A stretch of DNA of 64,000 bases from Campylorhamphus procurvoides (taxonomy: Eukaryota > Chordata > Aves > Passeriformes > Dendrocolaptidae), in assembly GCA_013396655.1 (NCBI GenBank), contig WBMV01003268.1, positions 57,797 through 121,796 on the forward strand. Direction: 5' to 3'. A program made the position numbers and the translations under genes. Of this stretch, positions 1 to 12,900 are shown piece after piece. The notes beneath the pieces are model-generated. The model did no database searches. It had not been told where the DNA came from and worked only from the letters and a program-made list of their open reading frames with translations. Position 1 is the first letter of the stretch; the number at the start of each line of letters is the position of its first letter.

Positions 1-656
1 AACCCTGGGTTTGGGCTGTTGGTGGGAATTAGGACGTACCAGTGTCATCCCCACCCCGTGGGGAAAGATGAGCAAGGACATGAACTTAAAACATCAGAGC
101 ACTGAGGAAAGCCCAGGGAATCCAGCTGGGAAAGGATATCCAAGGCACTGTGTGATGGCCAGAGCAGCCCCTGCCTTGTTTTCACAGGCACTGACACCAG
201 AGCAATGCAAATTTGGTTGTGTAATAATCTGTATATTTATGAGTGCGTGTGGCCAGAGCTGCCTGTTCCTATCCATGTCTCTCTGTTGCCTGCAGTGAGT
301 GAACGTGGCAGATTGGAGCAGGCCTGAGGTTCAGCTGCACAAGCTGGAGGAGAATCCTGTGAGAAATGCATTTTAATCTTAGATTTTCTCTGCTAGAGAG
401 TGGCTGAACCCCTGGGACAGCAGCTGGAACACCCAGCTGTTTTATGGTCACTGTGGCTTTTCCTCCTCCTGGGGTTGAGCTGCTCTAACCCTGAGCAGGT
501 GGGATGAAGTGTGGAGCTCAGAAGGATGAGTTGAAGGACAGCTGATGGATGGGGGCCTGGAACCATCACGGGGGGCACTCTGGGGATGACCTGCTGAGAT
601 GGGGACAGCTTAACCCAGAGTGACAGCTGTCAGGGCTGGAGCTGGGGGGAGATTTA
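1..656. other. Upstream flank, no gene seen
   Basis: No coding exon, RNA gene or clear transposon is recognisable here. The open frames present are short and lack recognisable protein families. The sequence leads directly into the 20-bp tandem array that follows. Confidence 0.5.
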
Positions 657-898
657 CATCCCTGTACACTGAGTTCCATCCCTGTTCACTGAGTTCCATC
701 CCTGTACACTGAGTTCCATCCCTGTACATGGAGTTCCATCCCTGTACACTGAGTTACCTCCCTGTACACTGAGTTACCTCCCTGTACATGGAGTTCCATC
801 CCTGTACACTGAGTTCCATCCCTGTACACTGAGTTACCTCCCTGTACACTGAGTTACATCCCTGTACACTGAGTTACATCCTGTACACTGAGTTACAT
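657..898. repeat. Minisatellite, 20-bp unit, about 12 copies
   Basis: The unit reads approximately CATCCCTGTACACTGAGTTC and repeats head to tail about twelve times. Variants alternate between copies: CAT or CCT at the start, ACACT or ACATG in the middle, TTC or TTA at the end. The last copies have lost a base. The shared variants suggest spread by unequal exchange. No function is evident. Confidence 0.93.
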
Positions 899-1257
899 GG
901 AAATTTGGGGGTGTTTCTTCCCCTCACATGCACTTTAGACATAGATGTATTTTGGGGAGGAAGGAGGGAAATGTATAACAAAGGTAAAGGCTGTGCTGTC
1001 AGGAGGGTTTAAGAGCAAGCAGGGCAGAGCAAGACTGAATTATTCTGCTGTGCCCCATAGGAATGTTCCATTTATTCCTCTCCTGAAGTGAAACTCAGCT
1101 GATCTCTGCAATCCTCGTGGGTCTGGAGCTCACCCCACACTGGGGATCAGGTGGTGTTTGGGTTGGGTCAGTCAGCATGGGAAGAATCTCTGAAGTTTTT
1201 GGTGAAATCTCCATCTACCTTAGAACTTGAGGGCTGAGGCAGCTTTTTGGCTGCTCT

Positions 1258-1397
1258 GTCATTCACAGAATCCCAGAATATCCTGACCTGGAAAGGACCC
1301 ACGAGGACCTTCGAGTTCAATTCATGAATGGTCCCTACAGGGGTCAAACCCACAACCCTGGCATTATTGTTATTCCAGGGAACTGATCCCACATCTA
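1258..1397 (-). mobile_element. tRNA-Ile/CR1-tailed SINE fragment (TguSINE1-like)
   Basis: Read on the minus strand, about 1390 down to 1328 resembles the 3' half of tRNA-Ile: an AATAATGCC anticodon-loop region, then GGGTTGTGGGTTTGACCCC (T-arm and B-box-like segment) and a tRNA-like 3' end. It runs into a tail (about 1325 down to 1262) with GTGGGTCCTTTCCAGGTCAG and ATTCTGGGATTCTGTGA, the typical CR1 3' end. A tRNA-Ile head joined to a CR1 tail is the design of the zebra finch SINE TguSINE1. The 5' half of the tRNA (A box) is not recognisable, so the copy is truncated or decayed. The family name is from memory; a plain CR1 remnant is the alternative. Confidence 0.65.
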
Positions 1398-3639
1398 AGA
1401 AAAGAGAGGAGGTTATTTTTCAAGCTTTTGTCCATTTTTTAAAATTTATTTATTTATTTATATTGCTTTTCCTAATTTTTTTTTTATTTCTTAGCCATAT
1501 TATGAAATTCAGGGATGGGGAAAACTCTCCAGTTTTTGGGTTTGAAGAAGAGCCACGGCTGAAACAACTTCTTTTATTTGGCTCTGAACTCACATCAAAT
1601 GCACCAAGTGAGAATTCCTGCCTTTGGAAACTTCCACTTAAGAGCAGAGCTTTTCTTTCCCTCCACACATCTCAGGGCTGGGGGAAGCCCAAGCTGACCC
1701 TGATTTAGGAGAACATAATTCCAATCAGCAGCAGTTGCTGCCACGAGATCCTGGTGCTAACCAGGAATCAGTGCTGCATATTTATCTGGAGGATGAAAAT
1801 ATCTCCAAATACCCATAAATATCTTCAGTTATTATTAGAAGAGCTATTTAAATCTCCTCGTGGTTGGGTGTCCCAGATATCAGCTGATGGAAGGAAGGGG
1901 AATCTCCTCCTGCAAGGAGTTCCTGGGAATGTTCCATCCGGAGTTTTGCTGCTCCAGGGCACTTTTCCTGGGCAGGGCACTCGTTTATTCATCTCATCTC
2001 TCACCAAACTTACTCCACAACTCCAAATATTTGGGGCAATTTGCCCGTGCTGTGTGACCTTTACACAAAGACAGAAGAGCTCGGGAAGGCTCCTCTTGTT
2101 TTAGGGCACAATCTTTAAGAAAACTAATTAATCCAGCACTCCACCAATGCTTATTTGCATTTTTTTTAAGGACAACTACTTTTTTTTTTAACCCCAAATA
2201 CTTTATGGTGCTTTTTTATGCAAATAAGCGATTCTTTAGGAATTTAATCATCTTAAAAGTGGATGTTTCTATATTTATTTTTAAAGTGAGCATCACCTAC
2301 TGAGCCCTCACAAGTTACCTGCACCTTTGGGCCTCACAAAGGTCGACACAAAACTCTAAACCTGGAGACTTTAGAACAGCTCAAAACTCACTATTTGCCT
2401 TCACAGAACTCACAGTAAAAACTATTTAGAAATGACCTAAAACTTCCCCCTGACTTTTGCAGTCCTGAGGGTCAATTTGTAACATCCCTGCAGTAAAAGG
2501 CAGAAATCAGAGTCCTTTCTAAGGGCAGGCTGGACCTCAGCACATAATTCTTTTAGGCTCATGTAGACATTATTGCACTTCAAGTCCTGCATGAAAACCT
2601 TAATCTGGAGATTAAAGAAAAGGTTAAAGGTGCAAAGTTTAACCTGAATGAATGGGGGAGAAGAACACTGAATTTAAGAGCTGTGCAGCCTTGAGTTGCT
2701 GGCTCCAAAGGTAGAAGGAAAAGGGAATATTGTAGATATCAGATAAGAACTGAGCACAAGAGCTGTGGCATCTTCAACAGCACCAGGGAGATGGTCCAGC
2801 TTTCTGTCCCTACAGGGCATGGCAGTGCCAGGGGGAGAAAAGGTCCCTGAATTGAGCTGGGCTTGTGCTGGGATCCAGCTCAGCCTACACAGGTCAAGAA
2901 TCCCAGGTGAGGGCAGGGAGCATCCCAAAGAGCCAGATGGAGATGAGGGAAAAGGGATAACCTGGAGGAAAAAACCCTCTGGGAAGAAGGGAAGGGTTGG
3001 GGGTGGCTTTGGGCAATGGGGAGGGCAGAGGAAGCAGGAGAAACAAGCAGGGAATTTTGCTAAAAGGTTCCTTGGCTGATTGATTGAAGCTCCAGGGAAG
3101 AGAAACTGGCCTTAGGTCAAGTCTGCAGTGCTTTTGTGTGATTGCTGTCCCCCAGAGCCACAGCAAAGACAGGCTTAAGAAATGTCCCTTCCAAGGACAG
3201 CTCCCCAATATACCCTTTACATGCCCATCCAGGAGCTGGGGGTCTGTTTTGCCCCCCCAGGCTCCTCTGTCAGGAGCTGAAGAGTCAGTGCAGCCACCTC
3301 CTTCCATCTGCAAATTGGTTTTAAAATGCTGCATCATCAGTTGTGGCACTTTTTTGGAGCTCCTTTATGACATGGAAACTCTCAGCTGGCCCTGGAGCAG
3401 AGCCACGTTCCAGCAGCCCCTTGAAATGCATGTTGGTTAAATATGTAGGTCAGAGAAGAGAAAGCACGGCCCCATTTATTTAATAAATGACAGTTTTGTT
3501 GCCCAATGCTCTGTCACTGGAGCTGCTGATCACTTTTGGAAGGTAAGATAATCACAGCTTTGTTCTCAGCTCAGGGATTAAGGAGGGTCACCAGGTGTTG
3601 CTTCCCAAAGGGCAGGACACAGGGGAATGGCTTTGAGAT
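1398..3639. other. Upstream flank, no gene seen
   Basis: Contains a low-complexity ATTT/T-rich patch at about 1436-1492. From about 2100 to 2700 the sequence is AT-richer and free of recognisable repeats. No exon with splice sites and a recognisable protein is seen. The open frames around 2674-3440 on both strands are unremarkable. Confidence 0.5.
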
Positions 3640-3842
3640 GAGGGAGGGAAGGATTAGATCAGGAATTAGGGGGGAATTCTTCCCTGGGAGGGTGGGCACA
3701 GGTTCCCAGAGAAGCTGCCCCATCCCTGGAAGTGTCCAAGGACAGGGCTTGGAGCAACCTGAGCTAGTGGAAGGTGTCCCATGTGTTGGAACAAGATGGT
3801 CTTTAAGGTCCCTTCCAACCCAAACCATTGTGTGATCCATTG
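3640..3842 (+). mobile_element. CR1 LINE 3' fragment
   Basis: Shows the ordered landmarks of a bird CR1 3' end on the + strand: CAGAGAAGCTGCCCCATCCC, then CTTGGAGCAACCTG, TAGTGGAAGGTGTCCC and finally GGTCCCTTCCAACCCAAACC ending in a TGTGATCC-type tail. The 'GGGCAGGGG' spacer is decayed. This is a truncated, non-coding remnant, the usual state of CR1 copies in birds. Confidence 0.9.
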
Positions 3843-5964
3843 GCATTAATAAATTAAAGATCCCTGCCAGGGAATAAGGAGGAGCATTGCTGGGATAGAA
3901 GAATTACTACCAAGCAGCAAAGTCTTCAGAGCAGAATCCCTCTCTGTTTCACGAATGGGCTGAACATCAACCCAAGAGGTTCCCCACGGTGACATCAACC
4001 CAAAAATGACACCTGCAATCCCACAGCAATCGCTGCCCCCAGCCCTCCTTGTGGCCCTGTTTTTTCCTGAAGGAATTGGGCAGGGAGCATCTCCTGCCTG
4101 GCTGGTTTGTGCTCCCTTTGTCCCCAGGCACTGCCCTCTGGAGCAGCTCACACAGCACTGAGGGCAAGGACAGAGATGCCCAATCATCCCTCACGGGCTC
4201 AGGGGCAGCAGATTCAGGAGCTCGATTTGCAATGAGCATTTATTAGATTGTGTGTCTTCTGGGGATAGCTAATTTATTGGTTTTTACCATCAGATTCCAT
4301 GCCTTAGCAGCATAATTAGCTATTAGACATATATACCCCAGTCAAGAGCTGCTTTTTAATTATTTTTTTTTAAGCCTGCTTAGTCTAGGGGACTTTCTTT
4401 TCTCATTTATAGGGGAGTTTTGCACAGTTCTCCTACAAGTGCGTGTTGGCCAGTGGGAATGAGGTCTGTAATTAATGCCCTGAATGCTCAGAGCAAGCAG
4501 AACAGCTCCTGGGTGAGGAAACTCTGCAGGCTCTGTCAGGGACCTGCCAGGAGGGCAAACACTCCCAGAGTGCTGGGGGTGGCACAGGGTGAGGTTGGCA
4601 CCCAGAAAACCCATTGAAGAGAGGCAAAATTCCCCCTCCCCCTGAATTCTGCACAGTCACCTGTGCCTGATCCTGCACTTTCTCACTGGGGGCTCATTCA
4701 CTGGGTTTCCAGCACCAGGAATAAATGAAGATTGAGTCCCTTTCTTGGAGATGTGTCTGTTTGGAGGGGCTGCTGTGCCAAAAGGGACTTCAGCACGGAG
4801 AGCCTGAGCTGTGGGAGGCCCAGATTGAGCCCTGGCACTGCCAAGCTCTGTGACTTTGGTCACGTACCCCCCCTGCCCCTTGGCTTGGCATCCATAAAAA
4901 CACCCCCAGAGATTTTGGGGTCAGGGTGCCTTGTTGCTTTGCCACAAAGCATGGTGTAAAGCAGGGGCTGAGGATGGTTGTCCCTTCAAATTAAGCTGTT
5001 CTTTTATGTAACCCCACTTGCTTTATTGCTCAGGAAATCTCCTTGTTTCCTTGCTCTCTGGCTGCTGCACTACCTGCCATTATTGCAATTTACTGGGGGG
5101 ACTGGTTTCCAAGTGCCTGGTGTTCTTGGCTCCCACACAGCCCCCTTGGAGTCCTGGTGTCCTTTTGTCTTTGCTTGTTGGCTCTCACCATTCTGTTCCC
5201 TGAACACAAGCCCAGGTTCTCCTCTCCCTCTTGCTGCTTCTGAGCAATTCATTAACAGGCACTGACACACAGGAGGGGAATTAGAGCTGATTTTAATTTT
5301 TATCCAAGGATTCTGGACTGCTTTTCCCAGCTCTTCCTGTATTAGTGGGCTACACTTTGCCTGGTGATAACCCATATTATATTCCCAATTTCCTGCTCCT
5401 CCCTCAGTGCTCTGTAGTCACAGCAGAAGCCACACCACCAGTGGAGATCCTGACTCCTGGGTGGACATCCCAAAAGCCTTGGGTGTGTCCATCCCAAGGG
5501 AGATGGCAAACTCACTTCTTTGGTACCCAAGAGATGGAGTGAGGACTGGAGTGTCCCTGGTGGGGAATGGGGCAAGGTCTGCAGCAGAGCTGGCTCTCCA
5601 CTTTGGGTCTGGAGGCAACACCTCAGCTCATGGTCTGGGGGAGTTTGCCAGGGAGGAGGAACAAAATCACATTCTTGATGTGAATGTTCCTTTCTATTAC
5701 CTCTCCTGATCCCCAGGGAAGAGTGGAGCTGGAAAAAAGGGGGTCAAAAGGTCCCACAAGGTGACATTTAGGCTAAACTGCTCTTTGGTGGCATCTCCTC
5801 TGCATTGTGGCACTCTGGTCACATCAGCACCTACCTGTGCTGGGACATGGTTTGTGTCCCACCAGCTGCTCCTGCCCTGGTTTCGTGGCAGGGTTTGCAC
5901 CTGTAGTTCAGTCTCAGCTGGGAGACAAAAAACTGAACCACAAAAACACCCAAAAAAAGAGAGA
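3843..5964. other. Upstream flank, no gene; small AT-rich patch
   Basis: No supportable exon. About 4226-4380 is AT-rich and contains several TAATTA/CTAATTTA homeodomain-like motifs, including CATAATTAGCTATTAG. That could mark a small regulatory element, but composition alone could produce it. The rest has short, unremarkable frames. Confidence 0.4.
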
Positions 5965-6070
5965 GGAAACTCTCAAGGCCAGGTTGGACGGGGCTTGGAG
6001 CAACCTGGGCTAGTGGGAGGTGTCCCTGCCATGGGGTTTGAGTCCCTCCCAACCCAGAGCAGATCCCACC
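5965..6070 (+). mobile_element. CR1 LINE 3' fragment
   Basis: Reads AAGGCCAGGTTGGACGGGG, CTTGGAGCAACCTGGGCTAG, GGAGGTGTCCCTGCCATGGG and TCCCTCCCAACCCAGAGC, in the order of a CR1 3' end on the + strand. Truncated and diverged. Confidence 0.85.
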
Positions 6071-8119
6071 TCAAACTGACTGATTTTAGTAAATGTATTT
6101 TAGTAATACATTTACTAATTATTGAGTAAATGTATTCAGTGTTGCTGGGCTCAATATTGCTGAGAGAGGAGGAAATTGTCAACCCTGTTTTGTAAATGGG
6201 AAAAGCTGGAGGGGCTGGAGTGGAGCAGGGACTGTAATCCCTAATCCTAAATTCTCTATTAAACCCCTAATCCCTGGGCTCTCCTTCTGCTCCAGGCAGA
6301 GTCCAGGAGGGATGGGGTATAATTCATCTCAAGGGATGCACCTGCCCCTGTTTAAAGCCAGTTATTTGCCTTCTGTCCCTGCAATTTATTTTTAGGTTTT
6401 GGCTGCCAAATTCATTTTTTTTTGCTGGGGTGATTAAAAATGGAATTGCCTGCGTGTTGTAGGTCTCTGTTGGAATCCTGTGGTTCAAATACCTCAGTAA
6501 GTTCCATGTGGACTAACAGGATCCTGGGACTGGGTGATGCCTGGGCTGGTGAAAGTGGAAAAATCCAAGCCTGTGGTTTCCAGAATTCACTGCCTGCTGA
6601 GAATCAAAACACCTCCTGATCTGCCTGAGGATCTTAATTTTTGGGGAAGAAATTTACTGGGGAAAGGGAGAAAAATACAGATCCTTCAGAGAGAACACAG
6701 ACAGGAGAGAACAGCAGGATGGGGGGGATGTGGAAGTAGGTCAGATGCATCACAGACAAAAAAAATCATTATTATGATTAGGAGAGATTAAGGAAGGCAC
6801 GAGCAAACAGCATCAAAGGAATCCAATTTATCCAGCCATTTAAACAAGAGCATTCCTTGCAGAGCAAGTTCTGGACATCAATTGGAGCAAAATGAGAGGA
6901 GAATGTCCCCCACTATAGATTTAATTTAGTATCTAGTCTTGTCTCTATTAATCCAGGCAGAAACCTGCTTTAATTGTGGTGAGGAACAAACCCTGCAGAG
7001 CTCTTACCCACCTTCCCTGCCTGAGCTCTTGCAGATATTTCATTTTGCAGGCTCTAATTCCCACCTGGGTGTGCAGGGAAGGATGCTGGGGGCTGGCAGT
7101 GCTGGCTGACAGCTCTCAATCCATCCCTGCTGCAGCTCTCAGGGTGCTTCACATGAAATGAGGAGTCTCATCTCCAGGACTTCAGAGAAAAGGCAATTTA
7201 TCAGGGGGAACTTATTTCATTTATCAGGGGGAAGTTATTTCATCTGTGGACATTGAGAAACTTGGCAGTGACAAGTAAATTCTGCTGCTTAACTTTTGGC
7301 CACCTAAAAATCTGGGAGATGGGAGCAGATGGGACTCAATCTCCTTTTTTCCCCCTTTTTCCCCAGTTTTGATGAGCTTCTCTGCCCAGACCAGCAAGGA
7401 AATGGATTTTCATTTGGATCAGGTTTGCTTGCCTTGTCTGTATCAAACAACTACTGAAAGCTCTGTAAAATGGAACATTCTTCTCCTCCAGCTTGTTTTT
7501 CTGATGTACCAAAGAAACCTTCGTGGTAACCATGGGTATTTTTGCCCCTAATTTTTCTCTTGTAAGACAGACCCTGTGCTGGCTGAATTCTGTTATAATT
7601 GAGATTTGGGGTTCTGTTCTGCACAGCACTCCAAACATCCTTTTTTGAAGTGGATGAACCACCTTTTCATTGACTTCACCCCAAGCTGGAGTGCTCCTTG
7701 CAGGTTTTTAGCCCTGGCTTGGCTCCTCCAGGCAGAGCCCACCCCTTGGGAGCTGTTGGACAGAGCTCTGCCATGGCCAATGTTTCTCAGCAGGAGCTGC
7801 CTGAGGAATTCCACCAAGATGTGGATGTTAAACCCTGGCTGAAGATGTGAAATCTCAGCTGAGCCTGAGCCCAGCCCTGCACAACTGCTCGCTGGGGGAG
7901 CTTTGGCATTTGGGGAGTTTTTCAGCAGCAGCAGCACATTTTGTGCCACTCATTTGTGCCTATTCAGGAGGAATTGGGGGGGGAAGGATGCTGAAACTCT
8001 CAAGGGTTGGTTCCCCATCCAGCTGAAGTTCCAGCTGGGGCAGCCTCAGCCTTGCAGGAGGAGAAGTTGATTCTTTTCTGCTGCTTTTGCAGCGATTTTG
8101 GGGCAATACAAATTCAGTC
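6071..8119. other. Upstream flank, no gene seen
   Basis: No recognisable exon. A 23-bp direct repeat (TTATCAGGGGGAACTTATTT and following bases) occurs twice in tandem at 7198-7243 with one substitution. About 6860-6990 is AT-rich with TTAATTTAG and ATTAATCC motifs. Nothing else stands out. Confidence 0.4.
7198..7243. repeat. Two-copy 23-bp tandem repeat
   Basis: Two adjacent copies beginning TTATCAGGGGGAA differ at one base (ACTTATT versus AGTTATT). A simple recent local duplication. Confidence 0.85.
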
Positions 8120-8171
8120 ACCAATTTGGTTCCACTGTGAAATATTCAATTTACAGTCTAGTCAGAGCCAC
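8120..8171 (+). repeat. 52-bp perfect direct repeat, copy 1
   Basis: Begins ACCAATTTGGTTCCACTG and ends CTAGTCAGAGCCAC. All 52 bases are identical to 9935-9986, and the flanks differ immediately on both sides. It matches no repeat family I recognise. Confidence 0.9.
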
Positions 8172-9934
8172 CACCCAGGCTGAGTTAACTCCTTTGCTCC
8201 TGACTGGCTGTCACCTTGTCACCCTGGCAGTGCCACCCTTCAGGTCCAAGCAGTGCCAAGCAAATATTTCTAATATTGGTGGAAATAACCCAGCTCTGCT
8301 TTGTTCAGGCAACAGAATGATTGTGTGGGGGGAAATCTCCCCCCCACTCGTGTCTTGGATCTCCTCCAAAGATCAGCCTAAATGCTGAAGCAAGATATTT
8401 CTCTTTTCATCTTTATGAAACTCCACATCTTGATGGTTTTATGCATGTTAAAGACTTCCTTCGAGTCTTGCTGCCACAGCTCTGACTGGTTTAAGTTGCT
8501 CTGGAGTTTCTGGGCTCAGTAAATGATACCTGGTGAGATTTTGGTCCCTTTCTGCAGGTAACTCATCCTCAGTGCCCTGTGCTCCAGCAGCCTGTGAGAT
8601 CTTGGGTATGAAATCCCAGGGTTTGGCATTCCAAGCAGTGTTGGGGATGGATCCAGTCCCATTCCCATCTCCTGGAAGGGCAGAGGGAGCAGCAGGGCAC
8701 AAGGTACAGCAGCTTCTTGTGAATCAGCACACTGGAAACACACTCAGATCACCCAGTGGAAAGGAATAAAGGAAAATGAGGCCTTGCCACAATTGTCTGG
8801 ATGTTTGGCCTCTGTTTCTAAATGTGCTACTGACTCCTGTGAAAATCCTGTCACTCCTGAGTGTTTAAGATTTCCCATTTACAAAACCACTGGCAATGGT
8901 TTAAGACTTAATTCATGTTGCAGAAGAACTGCTTTGCTCTGAGAGCTGCTGGGAAAAAAGAGCAAGCCTTGCCATTATTATTATTATGAGTATTGTTCCA
9001 TCCTGAAGCTGTCAGATTACATAAATCTGGGCAAATGCCTTAAAGCATTGTGTGCAGAGGGAAGCTCTGAAGGAACAAATTCCCTTTCCCTTTGTCTGGG
9101 ACTAAAATATCCTAATTGTATGGGAAGATGGGACAGCTATTGCTGAAAAGAAGGTGGGAAAGGGTAGGAAGGAAGCCTGAAAAAGAAGAGATGGGAGAGA
9201 GCCTCATGCAGACTGATAAAGGAACAGGAATTGTCCCCAGACTGGCTTGTTGGGAGGGTCCAATAAATACATTAAGGGCCTTTATGGCTGTGGGACAAAA
9301 GCTGTTCCCTTAACCCCCTGCAGTCTGACATAAGAGCATTTAAGGCCATTTTTTTAACCTTAAAGGTGTTTTTTGGACACCCAAACTCATCTGCCTTCTT
9401 CATGGCAGTCTCACCCAGGTGATCCATAATCTCTGTCTCAGGAGCTGAAACCCTTGGCTGTTTCTGAGGGAATTCCATGGGGATTCTGCAGGGTACCTTT
9501 AACCTAATGTGAACAGGATGGGTAGAATTAATAGAGATTATATAGAGACATTAATAGAGCTCTAAAAGAGAAGTATTAAACCAGCAATCCTGGACCATTC
9601 TGAGTTACCTCTATACATTCTCCTTGCCTGAATCCCTCTCCAGGGCCTAATACAGAACTTTCCAGGCTCTTCCCAAGCCTGTCCTGTTTGTTTCATTGCA
9701 CCACAACCTGCTGGGCCATATCTGCTGAATTCTGATGAAATGGCTGGAACTGGAAACACCAGTGGTGCCATTATTCCTTACACAGATGATTTAATTACAG
9801 CACTGAGATGTTACAGGGTTAATTAATTGTTGCTTATGAAGTGCTTTGAGACCTTTGAATGAAAGATGCTACATGTGTGCAAGGGCTGATTATTAGTTAT
9901 TAACAGCGATGCTCCCAGCCATTTGCAGGCTAAA
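8172..9934. other. Spacer between the 52-bp repeats, no gene
   Basis: No recognisable exon. The last part (about 9780-9910) is AT-rich, repeat-free and TAAT-dense (TTTAATTACAGC, GTTAATTAATTG, TTATTAGTTATTAAC), so it is a weak candidate for a conserved regulatory element. Confidence 0.4.
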
Positions 9935-9986
9935 ACCAATTTGGTTCCACTGTGAAATATTCAATTTACAGTCTAGTCAGAGCCAC
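9935..9986 (+). repeat. 52-bp perfect direct repeat, copy 2
   Basis: Identical over 52 bases to 8120-8171 and in the same orientation, 1.8 kb downstream. The flanks (GGCTAAA before, GAAAGAGCC after) do not match those of copy 1. Confidence 0.9.
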
Positions 9987-12900
9987 GAAAGAGCCAAGAG
10001 TGTCCCTGGGTGGTGATGCACAGTGCCAAATGTGGCTGGTGGGAGTGGATCCCCCCAAATTCCCTGGGAACTGGAGGGAGCTGGGAATGCAGCAGGGTGC
10101 AGGAACTGGAGGAGAGGGAGGAGGAGGTACCTGAGCTGCCAGATTGAATGATCCCTGTTGAGCAGCACCCATTGGCACTGTGGTTCCATTGCCTGCAGAG
10201 CCACCTTCTCCTTGCCCTAAAGGTTTTTATCCTGGGCAGCAGTGCTGGGCTTGTCTGAGCCCATGGGCTGAGTATCTGTGTGGAAAATCAGCCTGCCTGA
10301 GCCCTGCTATTTATCCTGGCACTGAGGATGCAGTGCTGGCTAGAGAGATATTTCATCAGTTCTCAACATTTAATAACCCATCACTGGAATTTTTTGACTG
10401 CTTTCAGAGATCTCTGTTCCCTTTGCTCCTTCTTGCCACACTTTTTCTCTCTTCTCTTGAGGAATGAACATATTTACTGATGAGAAGGAGGAAGAGACAG
10501 ACTTCTGTCCTCTCGTTGCTTCCCCTGAACGAGCACAAAGTGCCTTTTAAGGCTCTTTCCACACCTGGAGGTTCCCAATTTGTCTCCCTCCCAAAGATGA
10601 GCCCACTTCCCGGGGGTGTTGGTGTGAAGGTTCTGCAGTGCCTGGAGTGGAAGGAGGCAAGCACAGAGCGAGCTTGGCATGCTGTGCCAAGCAGAGATGA
10701 CACTCCAATCAGCAGAAAATCTGGTGCTCTGTGTCTCTAGGAGAAGATCATTGACATGGACCAGTGGAGCAGCTCCCCACGGTGCTGCCCATCACACAGG
10801 GGTCAGTGGAGCATCCCCTGAGCTGGAGAAGCTGGCTGTGAGCTGGGAGGGGCTGAGTGCCCCCAGCTCCTGCTGGGCACCCCTGGCTGTGGGAGAGCCC
10901 CAGAGGAGCTGCCAAGGTGTGGATTGGAGCCCTGAGCACATTGCTGAGTGCTGGGACTGCACACACCAGCTGGGGCACTGCAACAGCACTGTGCTGCCTG
11001 CTGGGGGGCTGCATTTCTAAGCTTTCCTCCAGCTCCCCCTGCCCAGGAGAGCATTTGTTGCTGGAGAGGAGCAGGACTGCCCTGGCCCTGCTCAGAATTC
11101 CTGAGCAGCACAGATTCCCTCTGCATATGCACATGGGCTGGGAGCTGCATGTTTAATGGCTCCAGAGTCTCCTTGCTCTGTAGGGGTGAGATTTACACCC
11201 CCAATGCATATGTTCAGGAGTCCTGGACTCATCAAAGCTGCTGCAGGATACCCAGGATCCCCAGAAGGGTGTTCTTCACTCCTGCTTGGATAAAAATCTC
11301 CTGAAAGGAAATACAACAGCAACAAAATCCCACGTTCCTGAGAGCCCTACATAAAAACAAGTTGGTTTGGGTTTGTTGTTTGATTTGTTGAGGGTTGGTT
11401 TGTTGGGGATTTTTTCAGCACTGAAATGTGGCATCCAAGTGACACAACTTTTAAGCAGCATGAAATACTGTCTAAAAGATTCTTTTTACTGTCTGAAAGA
11501 TTCAATTAACTGACATTATCCTCTGGAACGTTTTCTCCAGTTGCAATGGACCTAAAGCTTTTCCTGTTCTCAAGGAGCTGTTTTCCAGCTTGATGGTTTG
11601 GGAGGGGGCTATTTTGTATGAACTGGTTTTATTTCCAGAGAATGAAGACGATTGCAAGTGGAAATGCCTTTCTGAAGGTGTAGGAATGGAGGACTCAGCA
11701 ATCTGAACAGATGAACTTCCTTGGGGACAGAAAGGCTGTTGCTCTTTTTGTGCCTGTGTCCAGGGGACCTGAGATGCTCCTGCAACACAGATGATGATGG
11801 TGATAAAAGCACCCCACACATCACTAAGTGAGTCCAGGAAAATTCCAACAGAGGCACAGTTAAATCCTTTTATATTTTAGAAACAGGGCTGGGGAGGCAG
11901 TCAGGGCAGATTCCACTGCAAACCCTCCTTCCCTGGAGCTCTGGTGGAGCACAGAGATTGCAAAGGCTGTGGCAGGTACAGACCTGCATCTGTCTCAGCT
12001 CCTGCAACAGCCCAGAAATGCAAAGGGGGTTTGTGCTGCAGTTGTTTTGATCCAGGATTATTCTCCTTTCTTGTGTTCTGGCTTTTCTGGGCTCTGACCC
12101 CCCCAGCCAAGGTGTGCTGCTGGGCAGGGGCACGGTGAGGATGGCTCAGTGCCCATCCTTAGGGGTGAAAGGCTCTTCTGTGAAACCCTTCTGGACAGCA
12201 TGTCTCAATTCCTGCTGCTCCAGGGCTCTGGAGCCTGAGCCAGCCAGTGAGACAGGCTCTGCTCCTCCTGCTGCCAGGAGGGCTCTGGGAGGGAGTGCCA
12301 CAGCCAGGGCCAAGGCTGGAGCTCCAGGACTCTGTGCCCACTGTGGGGTCAGAGCCACAGAAATGCCCGTGGGGAGATGCTGGGGGGTCACGTGGGGCAC
12401 AGAGAGACACGTCTTCCCAAGGCAAGGCAGGCAAGCAAATTGGTTTTCCACGGATGAGTTCTCACACAGTCACTTACTAGAGATGAGCTCTAAAATTCCC
12501 AGTGTCTGGTTTCCAGTTTGCAGGATCTGGTTTACTGTTTTACCCTGGAATTATTCCTTTAACATTCAGCTCCTGCTCGTGGGATCGGAGGGATGGCAAA
12601 ACCATCTGCAACATGATTAGCAGTGTCAGGACAAAAGAGGTGCTTTAACAAGGTGTTCTGGCAGTCTGGTGTCTCCCTCCTGCCTCAGCCAGCCCCTCCA
12701 GCCCAGAGTCTTTATTTTCCCTGCTTAGTCAGCAGGTCCTGAAGCAGATTGAAAGCAAGGATGAAAGCAAAGAGCCCTAAAATGCTGACTTCTCCAAGTG
12801 CTGCACCCTGTCATTCAGGCACCCAGGGACACAAGTGCTACCAACATATTCCTCTCATCTCCTGTGGGAAGGGAAAATAATTTACAAACAGTGATGCTGA

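Noticed and set aside
657..898. Steroid-receptor response array (TGTACA/TGTTCA half-sites)
   Set aside because: The half-site-like hexamer repeats only because the 20-bp unit repeats; spacing and partner half-site do not fit a standard response element.
1330..1392. A functional tRNA-Ile gene
   Set aside because: Only the 3' half is recognisable, the A box is missing, and it is joined to a CR1-like tail, so it is a SINE relic.
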